A model generated the notes under the pieces. That model made no database searches. It was not told the DNA's origin and was given only the letters and a program-made list of their open reading frames with translations. A program made the translations under genes and the position numbers. Of a stretch of 64,000 bases of DNA, positions 12,008-23,900 are shown one piece after another (within the stretch, counting starts at the first letter, position 1; the number at the start of each line of letters is the position of its first letter). Source of the stretch: Apostichopus japonicus (Eukaryota > Echinodermata > Holothuroidea > Aspidochirotida > Stichopodidae); contig NC_092578.1 of assembly GCF_037975245.1 (NCBI RefSeq), positions 4,921,501 to 4,985,500 of the forward strand, written 5' to 3'.

Positions 12008-12309
12008 GAACACATGGCGACACATTTTTGAGTTTGAGTTTACTATGCATACAACTTATGTTCGGTCTCTGTCCCCTTCAAGTACATCTTCGTCTTTAAA
12101 GAGACGTTTGCTACTTAATAGTAATTGGTCTATAATTGAACCTGGTACCCGCAGATTCACGCCAGTAATTAATTAGTTTCAGTTGAGACCGTTGTTATGT
12201 AAGTTCTCCTCGTTTGAAAAGATACAATCATTTAACCCCAGCTCTGATTTTTATGCAGCAGGCCTGTTGATAATTCAGTCGTATGGCTAGGGGCGTTGTG
12301 TCAAATATT

Positions 12310-12690
12310 ATGTGGGCGTTGTGGTCAAGTGGTTAATGCAGTGGACTTGTGATCTAAAGATTACAGGTTCGAGTCCTGGACAGTTCATTGCGTTGTGTCC
12401 TTGGGCAAGGCGCTTTATCTCCATTGCATCTCTTCACCCAGGTGTATAAATGAGGACTTGCGAGGTAACTTGTAAATATAGTTGCGTGCGCCGGTTTGTG
12501 GCTGCACCCTATGGGAAGTCCCCCGGGGGACACGTCGGTATGGTGCCCTGTGGTGCCCCAGGAGAGATTGGTTGAATTGTGCACACTTTGGTGTGTAGGT
12601 GTTACAAGTTACCAATGACCAGGGTTAAGTTGTAAAGTCGTGTGAGAGGGCCTTGGCCCTGAACAAGACTGTAAACCTAAAATTATAGGG
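12310..12690 (+). mobile_element. tRNA-derived SINE with conserved metazoan tail domain
   Basis: The tRNA-like head has A box tggtcaagtgg (12322-12332) and B box ggttcgagtcc (12366-12376). It is followed at about 12396-12453 by ttgggcaaggcgctttatc and cacccaggtgtataaatg. That tail is a conserved domain I associate with SINEs from diverse marine invertebrates and deuterostomes. The 3' boundary is approximate. Confidence 0.75.
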
Positions 12691-13556
12691 GCACCGGGAG
12701 CCATGGGTCGGCTCCCGGGGACAACTTTGTCACATGGCCCCCTTTTTACACACTTCATGCTTAGGTGTTTTATGAAAATGAATATACAATATTCTTTATG
12801 ACATATTTGACAGGGTTCCAATATTTTTTTTTCTTCAAAAAACACACAATTGCGAGACAATTTTCGTGTGCTAAAGATAGTGTGTTAGCGATAATATTTG
12901 ACACAGCTATATAGCTGTGATTTGTTTTATTTTATTATATTCTTGATAAACATGGTCTATTCAAATATGGAAACCAAGGCTAAAACTTACTATTGTAATA
13001 ACAGATTTATACGAACCCGTTATTGACCTGTATGTGTATTGAGTTGCGGCAACTTGTCGAAACGTAAGCGATTCCAGGGCAAAATTAGGGCGTTTCTTTT
13101 TATTCACCCTGCATGAATGCCACACATTATTTTAAAGGGGGGGGGGGAGAAATAGCTAGATATGTGTAAATGGTCACACAAAGGTGTTCAAAATCGTAGA
13201 AGATTGTACTCTTACTCATACATGTTTTTGGAATCTTCTTGTATAAACTCATGGATTTCTACTCGTATGTTTTCACCCGGTTCATTCACACTACAAGGTG
13301 TCAATATACACAGGTAATTTGAACGGAAGATCGGAAGAAATTTAATCGGTCGACATAGGGCTATCTAAAAATAAAAGAATAAATAAAAAAGTGAACTGGG
13401 TACCTTTTCTTTTACTGGTACTGCGAATACATATATCGTAAGAAGACTAAGTATACCACTTCACATGCATAAGAGATTGAAGAATACACTTGGGCTGCAG
13501 GGGAGAAAAAAAAGAAGATTTTTTAAGGCCTGGATGAATGAAAATACCCTTACGTA

Positions 13557-13558
<2 letters not shown>

Positions 13559-13625
<67 letters not shown>
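13559..13625. repeat. (TA)n microsatellite
   Basis: An uninterrupted TA run of about 67 bp. Confidence 0.95.
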
Positions 13626-13626
<1 letters not shown>

Positions 13627-13997
13627 GTAAATGGGGCATACATATAATTATACCAGCATCAGTTTATCTATGGATTAAGGGATAGCCTACCTTCAGATAC
13701 ATGCAACAGTGTAACTATATGACAGCAACACAGATAGTGTCAAAACTATCTAGACAACAGTTTCAATCCGTTTTAGTGAGAAAATAGAATTTGAAACAAA
13801 ACGGGACATTACATGGAATATTTGAGTTGCTTTATGCATGGGTATTCAGATACAACGGTAAGCATTATTAAGCCTATAAGATTATTGTAAAAAAATGATT
13901 CAGTTGTGTTCGTTTTTGTTGTTAATGTTGTTGAAATAAATGCATGCATTCAGGCGGGAATAAATATAATACCATGGTGTTACCTAACCGTGAACAA

Positions 13998-14002
<5 letters not shown>

Positions 14003-14064
<62 letters not shown>
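14003..14064. repeat. (TA)n microsatellite
   Basis: An uninterrupted TA run of about 62 bp. Confidence 0.95.
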
Positions 14065-14067
<3 letters not shown>

Positions 14068-14825
14068 CATTATTTTCACTATATATACATATATTTTAAC
14101 TTGCCGGTTGATTGTGGTCAACATATATGGAGGACCGTATAATGCAGGGATATGGGTGGTGCAGACTGTTGGTCATTCGATGGAAGACCGTTCGTAAGCA
14201 ATTTGTCTATAACTGAAAGTGCTTACTGTCTATAAGATGGGCCTATATTTTGCAACTTTTAACTTAGTTACGTGTTGTAATGAATCTTGGTAGAAGCAAA
14301 ATAATAAATAATAACACCTAGGTGTCTCCTCGCAGTAAACAATTTGCTTGTTGCATGGCAACGATGGATACAACTAGTTTTCTCAAATAAGAGGTTTTTT
14401 TCCCCTCCAGTATATTTAGGGTTTGTATGTGGCGTTATAATTTTGCGCGTATTAAGACCGAGAAGAATACAGGCTAACACTGTAGCGTTTATCGGATAAA
14501 ACGGTAGACACGTATATAACCCACGGTAGTATATGTATATAGGCTATGTTATATCCTCCGTATGAAGGAGGGGACACACAGCTAAACCGAACGTTACCTT
14601 TACTCGATTTCAATATATAGCCTGTCCTAACATGTGTGATGTGACGGGGAAGGGGTGTGGGAGGGGGACCTGAATCTGTCTGAAGGGGTGGGGTTGCCTA
14701 GGTTGGAGGGAAAGGGATCCAGAATATGACGTAAAGAAGAATTTTTGAGTAATACGATTATCATATATTTCCTTCATTTAACAAATAATTATGTGGCAGT
14801 TAGTGACGTCACTTAAGTTGTTACC

Positions 14826-15015
14826 ATGGAGATGCATCCAGTCTACCCACGTCAGCCGGAGAGCGGACTGTTTCGTCACTTTGAGCGATGTATACTCCAG
14901 AGCGACATGGAAGGACTGGAAAAACTTTGCCGCGAGGGCTTCGAAGAAACAGACAGCGGAACCGATGTGTATGGGACCAATCTTTACCAGACAGCAATCA
15001 CCCACGGAAATATAG
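14826..15015 (+). CDS. TRPC exon 1 (start, first ankyrin repeats)
   Basis: Begins with ATG in accATGg context and ends before gttcga at phase 1. It encodes FRHFERCILQSDMEGLEKL, then YGTNLYQTAITHGNI, an ankyrin-like helix pair. The donor GTTCGA is weak, but the join to exon 2 restores a clean ankyrin motif (NIDALKMLV). Confidence 0.85.
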
Positions 15016-18000
15016 GTTCGAATCTATCCATTATTGAAAGAAATATATAAATATTACGGTAGCAGAACAATTTCCTTTTCATGTGGCACATATAACTTAC
15101 CAATCTTTGGCAAACATGGAATAAGAAGAAACAAAACACATTTCATGAGTTAAAGATAATCAGAATTTGGCTTAACCTGTTAATTTAATATAAAGCTGCG
15201 TTTTGTGAAAAGTATATGCCTATAAAGACAGGTGTTAGTTATAAACTAAACATTTCGGTGTCTCTATTTGACGTTAAACACTTTGTGTGGTTAACCAAGT
15301 TCATTGTCGAGCCCGAAATTTCCAGAAAGCAATACTTCGTGATTTCAACCAAAAGATTATTAAGGCTTTATGAGTTTGCCGGTTTCATAGACTGTGACTG
15401 GATTTATGTGAGGGGTTTCAATTTATTGGTCCTTGATGAACATGTTTCTACGCTTTTGCATTAAAAATGGCCCTTCATTGGTAGCATTCGTTACTATAGA
15501 CTGGGCTTTCGGGCCATTTGTGTCAGAGTGGGGCACGAAATTGATCTGGCGGACCGCAGTGAATTGTTGTACCTAATGCTCGAGCCGCATGCCTTTAGGA
15601 TGTACCTACTACCGTAGCAAAAATATGGACCATTTAGCAATATAAGAGAGAAATAAACGTTCGGAGATTTAAGATACTGTCCATTTGTTTAGTTAAAATA
15701 TCCTATCGCAAGTATGAGCGATATGTAAATTCCTCAAAGTATACACTTTTTAAGGCCTTCCGTTGGTATAGGCTATGGGTATGCGAGCAGCATTAACATG
15801 ATTTAGCAAACCTCTTAGGCCGCAGAAAATTTGCTCGATGGACTCATGGAGTCCCGCGAACCGGTCATTGCCCACCCATGTTTATATTTGTGCGTCAGGT
15901 TAAAAGTCATCTGTTTATGTTTTTTATGGTAAATAAGAAGTGAATAAGAATCATTAAAGATATAATATTGGACAGTTGCGTGGCATATTGTATCGTTACA
16001 ACTATAGATGATCATGCATCTTATTTTTGGTTTTCTTTTTCGATATATGAAACAGATGCCTTGAAGATGTTGGTACAGTACCAAGTTCCAAATTTCAACG
16101 ATGGTTTCTTTCATGCTGTTTTATCAGGAAGCCCTGAGATGACCAAAGTATTTGCTGAATATTTATCACAAGCCCAGGTAAGTTAGATCGATTCTAAAAT
16201 AACAGATCAAATCATGTTGGTCAAGTTTAAGCCGAATGATCAAGATTTAAAGAACGACTAAGTATAGGCATATTTGGTTATGTGGTAAACCACTGTTATG
16301 GTCTAACTTGTATTTCTATATACCACATTTACACGAGAAATGGCAATTTCAACATCGGAGGTTTATTATTCACAACGGCTGGACTACTGAGTCTATTATT
16401 GCTGTATTAGTGTATATTTATTAGGCCTTTCCAAGTAACTTTATTCATAATGTTACTTGAATTGCGAATTATTGCATCGCTAAAAACCAACGAAACCAAA
16501 GACATGTTGCTGTGTTTGTCCTTTTGTGACATCACAGTTATTGTGTGTCAATGTAGCCTTCCCCCAATATATTAAATACATTTCAAATGTCATATTTCAT
16601 CTACAGACCAAGCTATGAAAATGGGGGGTTGCTCCAACCACATTTGTCCTTTTTATTTCTTGTATCCTATTTTGTTTTACATTTTATTTGCATGCAGCCT
16701 CAGCCTTTGTGATGCCTCTGTATAGCTTCAAAAATCAGATAGAGTTTATGAAATTGCTATAAAAATGAAATGCATGATTTGTAGTGTATACGTTTGCTTT
16801 CGTCATAGATGTATGATACGAGTTCCATCTTTGCCCAAAGTCCATGTTACCCACAAAATATGACCCCTTTGATGCTAGCAGCCGAACAAAAGGATCTGAA
16901 GGTGATGAAGGTAAGTAAACTGGTCGATGGGAAACACATCTCTTCCTCACTGCAGCGGTTTTGATATTATTTGATATTATTTTGATATTATTTGATATTA
17001 TTGGATATTATTGGATATTATTGGATATTATTGGATATTATTGGATATTATTGGATATTATTGGATATTATTGGATATTTTTTGATATTATTTGATATTA
17101 TTTGATATTATTTGATATTATTTGATTCTTCGAGTTGCAAATCATTTCAACATTTTTATGCCAAAAAAAATGTGTGTTGTGCACCGTTTCGTCGGTTTTG
17201 ATTTTTCTTACAATGGTATATATAGTATCGTTTATCAAACAGCTACGTGAGATTTCTGTTTCATGTGACCTCTGACGTCATCAAGTCATTTGCCTCTTGA
17301 TGTCCACCGTTGTTGAAGTACGCATGATCGTTGAACTTGACTACAGCGTGTGTTATGTTATATATTTTTGTAATTACAAAATAGAGGCAACCTCCCACCA
17401 CCCGTTTCTGAAACTAGCAAATAAAAAATTATATCAAAGAAGACATAAACCAATATTCAACTCTTATATTCTTAAAAATTATATATTTCTTAAATGTGTA
17501 CATATGCACCTTCCGGCAATGAAGATAAACAGCAGACCATATATACCGGTTTTTTGATGTTATATTTTAAGATTTCCCTCTCTGACGTGAAGCACGTGAT
17601 ATAACTGACAGACCAAGTCCCTCTCAAAACCCAAATGATTCTTTTCTAGCTGCTTGAAGTTGTGCTGTCATTAAAGGGTCTATCATTACGAATTTCTGAC
17701 GGTAGTAAAGTTAACGTCCCTGTTTAAGTTCCAGCTATAGTCATACCATCATCGGTGTATAAGTTACCAGTGAAATATTCGTGTCGCAGCAAGATTGATG
17801 TATAATTTATTGACTGGCTACAGCCCAGTCCACACGATTTTTTTTTTTATTTTTATCATCTGACAGGTGTGATGGTAAATACTGTTACACTATTTGTTCA
17901 TTTCTAGTCCTTTTCTTGAAATGCGTCTAAGATATATAGTATAAAATATGATGATGATGATGATAAGTGGTGAAAGTAAAGTAACGGTAATATTATGTTT

Positions 18001-20865
18001 GTGAATAGGTGTAAACGTGTCAAAGGGCGTCGTAACGGTTGTGGCAAATGGGTCACATCAGGGGTGGATCCAAGATTTTGTTTTATATAAAGAAGAGGTT
18101 GTGGCCCGGGGGGGGGGGGGGTCGTTGAAGCCGATCCCATTATAGGTGGGTCTGGGTGTCTCTCCCTCAACTCTAACCCCCCCCCCCCCCGGAACCACAA
18201 GTGAGAGACAACACGTACAGAAATGATACTAAAAATAGGAACGATGAATATAATCATTCTTAAAAAGCTTTACGTTAAGTCTGTATACTTTACCCGTATA
18301 GATGCTTAATGGCTGTTATCAGCTGAAGTGTTCTTGTTGTTGGTGTTCTTTTTCTTTAAAAAAAATGTTGAGCTATGATTTAGTTTGAAATATTATACCG
18401 AGATCATTATGAGTGTAACTTGACCAAAGGGCATCGTAGTTGTTGTTTTCTGTAACGGATGATTTTGATGGGCATTACGGCAATTTGTGTGGGGGGGGGG
18501 CATCGATGGCAATTAGCCCTGGTCGTGACTCTATGAATGTATAGGCCACTGACGGTGTCCGCTAAGCCACGTGCGACATCCATCCAATATGTCGGACGGA
18601 GAGATTTTGAGCGACAAAAAATTTAGATAATTTCGATCGCAACAACGAAGTGTAATATCATCAAAATGTTTACACTAGGCAATACTGACATATTCAATGT
18701 TGTTATTTGCTCATTTTTTTTCTTTCTTTCTTTGGTGGTGGTTGTCTTGGTGATTAGATACTTCTTGACTACGGGCATAAATTTCCGGGATTGAAAGATC
18801 TTTATGATAAGGATACGAGTGATTACCAAAAGGCGTACCTGAGGATTCAATGGTACCGGGCACGATGTAGTGACGGTATGATCGTCCTAACCAGCGAAGA
18901 TCCTTTAGCCATGACCTTCGAACTCGCTCGGCAGTTAAAGCGTGAGTATTCCTACTATCCCGAACTGGACGAACAACTGAACGAGATTGGCGAACATCTT
19001 GGACATCTGGCGCGAGATCTTCTAAACTGTGTTCAGACCAAAGAAGAAGCGGCTATTTTGTTCGAGGTCGGAAGGAAATTACCCAGAGCAAGTAAAGTTC
19101 CATCCACCACCTGCAGACATGGCCGATTACCGCGTGTTCCACCACCTCGAATCCAAAATGCCCTCAGTCTGGGTTATAAAGAGGTAAATAATATGGAGCT
19201 GTCATTTATAAAAACCTATACCATCTATTAACCATCTATACCATCTGTACCATTTATTACCATCTATAACATATGTACCATCTATTCACCTATACCATGG
19301 TTTGAATCAATCATTACCGCATTCCGTCTGAATCTCCCCCCCCCCCCCCCGAATATGAAATGGATCGGTCCTGGCTGTTACAAAGACGTTCATGTTATAA
19401 TCGACCATATTTACATAAAAAGATCTGAAAATTTTGACGGTTCTTTAACGTTTCCATAAGGAGGAGCTACTTGTTTTGGTGAAAAATAAATGGTATATAT
19501 TGTTAGGCAATTGCGTAACGCTACACGCTGTTCTGCTAGTACCATGAGACAGGCCTATATGAAATACGGTAAGAAATTGCACCATCAGTTTGAATTCCCT
19601 TATGACAAATGTAATATTATGATATCGAATTATGATTAGTGAAAAGCAACATCCATGAATGATATGAAAACACGTTGCATGTGGCCTGTTGCATGCTGGG
19701 AATGATTTGTCTGTATAATCAATATAAACCAAGTATCCAGGTATAACCTGTTGTGATACTATATAGTTCGGGAACAATGTTCAAGACACTATTCTCATGT
19801 TATTAAGTTGGATTTAATAAGATTGTATTTATTCAGTAATAAGAAGCACTGTTACTATTTTCCTTTTTTGACTCCTCATGCAGAAAAGTATACCAGCAAA
19901 TGATTAGTACTATATATAGGCTATTGTAAAAAAAAAATTGTGTGCAGTTGCTTCAGTTTCCATATACAGACAGCTGTTTTGTGACACTTCAATGATTGTT
20001 ATTATAAAATGTGATTTTGCTATAGTAACGGACAATACATTATAATATATACTTTTGATATTGGCAATACGAGTAGTAATCGTAACTTTGAGTGTTTCTT
20101 TATTCCGCATTCTATGCCTCTCAACTTCCTCCTGATTATCAAGCAGAAGTAAAATATACCTCATTATGCAACACCTAATTGTATTCTGGTCATTTGATTG
20201 GTCAATTGCTCGTTGATTGCATGCAAAATCCGCTCTATTCCACTCTATGAAATAGAACCATGGGTTATACTTTTTTTGATAGCACTTTTTTCAATGGTAA
20301 GAGAGCAGAGAAACCTGTCTGTTCAAAACAATCTGTTGCATGAGTGCATTTTACATCCAATTGTATCCAAATTTGAAGGTGTTGTATAAAACAAATAATG
20401 AATGGTTTCCATTCGTGCAATAGTGTAAATATTTCATTCGTTAAAAGATGTAATTTGTTCCATTCAACTCGGCTGCGCCTCGTTGAATGGAACAAATTAC
20501 ATCTTTCAACTCATGAAATATTTGCACTATTGCACGAATGGAAACCATTCATTATTTGTATACTGTTTTATACTATTATAAAGTGTCGATTCATCTATAT
20601 ACACGATACAATAGGGTTACCTTGTCAATGACATCCCATCGTGTGTCTTTCTTCTACCTCTTCAACAGTTTATTGGTACTCAGTGTTGTCAGGAGTATGT
20701 GAACGATCGGTGGTACCATTCTGTAATAAAATGGCGTCTCATGAAGATGGTTGTCTTCCTACTGTCTACTACAGCGGTCTGCTTAGCATCTCCATTATTC
20801 TGCCTACTACTTCTCTTCGTTCCGTTTACATGCCTAAAAGATGTACTATCCCCGTAAGTATAACA

Positions 20866-20939
<74 letters not shown>

Positions 20940-23900
20940 AAAAAATGTATGTGCTGCACCGTTTCGTCGATTTGAACCGTTCTTTCCACTGATACCTAGT
21001 ACCCTTTTTCAAACAGCTACGTGAGATTTCTGTTCCATCTGACCTCTGACGTCATCTTTCTCTTTCTCTTGATGTCCACCGTTGTTGAAGAACGCATGGT
21101 CGTTGACCCTGAAAATGTGGCTCCCGTGGGACTTGACATGAAGGATTGGTATATTACGTACAGAGGAAGACTCATCACCAACACTGACTATTGTATATCC
21201 ATCTGGGTCGTTGGTAGGTGGAGCAAGTTTGGACATTTCGTCTTTCTTTAATTCTTTTTTAAATTTTGGAAATTTCGTTCAGACCTCACGAAATAGTGGT
21301 TCCTGAGAACGGAAGGGGATCACGGATTTCGTTAAGCAATGTGGGACATGTGATATTGGATTTTGAGACGGCAAACTATACAAACGTGTGTCGAAAAGGG
21401 GCGTCGATAAAATGGATCTTTTTAACATTACATACTGCAAATCCAGTATCTTAAATGCTTTTTGTTATTGTATAACCAAGCAATGGGGGCCACTAGTCAT
21501 TTTTGAAAAGGTTAATGTTCAATTCGACGTTGAATAATCATAATTTTTGTTTGTGAAAACGAGAGAAGAACTACATGGAGAGTGACCAAGAACTATTTGG
21601 CGTAAATAGTGAGATAATCTGATAACATACTCTTATTAATTCATATCTCTGTAAAATTCACTTTTTGGGAGTTTCCATGTGAGTGTCAATATTCAATGCT
21701 CCCTTGAAGGATGAATTTCACTCTCACCGTAGAGTGGCTTACAGGTAAAAGTAGCTCTAAGCTAGAGGACATTGTCGCTTTATCTTGAGGGACCCTAAAA
21801 TCTGTAGCCAGTCTATTTCGGGCAAGAATTGAAATTCACTCTGAATTATAAATATTTGGGATGAAGAGTATATATGTCTTCCCCCCACCCCCCCCCCATC
21901 CCTTCTAAGTTGGTTATACTTTCTTGATTTTTTTTCAGGAATAGTATGGCGGAATATTCGTCTAATTTGGAAGAAAGGTGCCAGGGTATACTTTCAAAAA
22001 CCATGGAACATTATAGACCATCTACAGACATGTCTCTACTTAGCTGTCATCGTGTGTGCGATCGTGTCTAACGTAAATGTAAGCAAAATGGAAGGTTGTA
22101 TGCTTATCTAATGCTAACGTATACATGATATATGCCATATATGTTAAACTTATGGTCATTCTATCTTCAAAAAACTAATAAATAAAGTCGTACTTTGGTC
22201 AATTTTGTTTTTCATTTCGCTCAAGTTTTGATTTTATGTGTAGAAATGACTATATGTGTAACGTATATGGTGGTACGTAACAAATTACTATATGTGTGAC
22301 GTATATGGCGGTACGTAACAAATTACTATATGTAACGTATATGGCGGTACGTAACAAATTATTAAATGTGACGTATATGGCGGTACGTAACATATTACTA
22401 TATTTGACGTATATTGCGGTACGTAACAAATTAATATATGTGTGACGTATATGGCGGTACGTAACAAATTACTAAACGTATATGGCGGTCCTTGAGAGTA
22501 ATCGGCCATGTTAATGGTGTGGTCGGTTGAACAGTCATGTTCTCAGTTTCCTCAACCGGGTTTCAAACATTTTGCTTCGACGTTTACAATTTGTGATTAC
22601 CAATGCAGTGTTTATTGCACACAACTTGACATACTTACAGTGAGTCCGTTACTGTACTTGTATTCCAACATGAATACCCGTATTGTCAACTTGTCCTCAT
22701 GGAATTGTACTCGTACTGGTACTCAGGGCGATCGGTATATGATATAAATACTAATGCAAGGATTATTTACTCTTACTGGTACTCAGGGCGATTGGTATAT
22801 GATATAAATAATAATTTAAATGATCATTTACTGGTACTCGGGGCGATTGGTATACTTATACTAATGCAATGATCATTTACTCGTACTTGTACAGAGGAAT
22901 ACTTGAGTGACGGTCGGATTTAGCGGTAGTGTGATCCACGTCCTGCAGTGGGGGAGGGTTCTAAAGTGTGGGGTGTTCCCCATCCTTGGGAAAATGTTTG
23001 CAAATTAAGTATGCTTGGATGGCAAATGGTGCAAATCTCTTTCCTATTCTGGAGCTAACTTCTGTGCCAAGTATTCACCCATATTTTGGTAAATGATGGT
23101 ATAATTTGTTAAATTAATCATCAAAATGCTGCTCTGCGGAAATGTTTCAAATATTGTTTGTGCTGGGCGGCATTCAAAACTGCCGGGCGCAGCCGCCCGC
23201 CTTCTAGCGTGAGCACGTTTGCTGTAATATAAAGTTAATAATGCCCGATCACTTTACTAAAACTCGCGCTTAGAGCCTGTCCGCGTACTCGATATACCGA
23301 GGAGTATGCAATTTGTACTTATTTGTACCCATGTTGTTTGTACCCGTGGAACAAGTCTGCTATACTTGGTATTATAACCAGTTTATAAATGTAAGTCCTA
23401 TGGATCCAGTGTGTCAACAGAACAAGATTTTTCTGTTACTTTATCATTGAGGGAACCAATTTAACTCCTCGTCCTACACCCGATGCCTTTCCCCTTTCGT
23501 TGTTTTTGGTATACCTTTCTTTGACTTTAAGAGGAATAGGCTCCGTAGTTCGTTTTTATATTTACAAGTCTATTTTTCTTCTCTTTTCTCTCTACCATAG
23601 GCGGCCAAGGAGTCCAACGAATTTACAGCATGTGACAATTCGGATGTGTCTTTCGAATCACCCATTGTTTCAACTACTTTCGACCCGTACCAGCAATTGT
23701 AAGAGTTACCTCAAAATATTCACATTTACTTCTATAACATCTACGAAAATCGATGCATTTGACATCTCATGGGGGAGGCGGAAGAGGGTTTAATCTGAAT
23801 GAACCAAACATATAGAGGGACAGTGGGACATATGGCTTTAAACTGAAGGGTGCAAACCACAAAGTTACACAAAACGGAACCCTCTGTGCATTTCGTTGAT

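Larger units (their letters stand above)
12691..14825. other. Region upstream of the TRPC gene, no gene seen
   Basis: Contains two long (TA)n arrays (listed separately) and otherwise unique AT-rich sequence. It should include the TRPC promoter and any 5' untranslated exon, but no core promoter element can be assigned with confidence. Confidence 0.45.
16911..18757 (+). other. TRPC intron 3
   Basis: Holds a 10-bp tandem array (16962-17125), a decayed copy of exon 6 (17163-17340), and a G/C-run-rich insert at about 18059-18200 that starts ggggtggatccaag and resembles a MITE but lacks provable ends. The rest is unremarkable. Confidence 0.7.
22079..23600 (+). other. TRPC intron 7
   Basis: Holds a 35-38 bp tandem array (22261-22490), a ~60-bp gtactc-rich array (22709-22895), and a stretch at about 22920-23215 whose interior words (gatggcaaatggtgcaaat, gccgggcgcagccgcc) recall the MITE at 887-1250 but with no readable termini. 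Confidence 0.65.

Noticed and set aside
15216-15464. 82-codon open frame in TRPC intron 1
   Set aside because: No splice context, no family match, and it lies between two well-supported TRPC exons.
18059-18200. Second hAT-like MITE starting ggggtggatccaag
   Set aside because: Typical interior but no matching terminal inverted repeat or duplication could be read.
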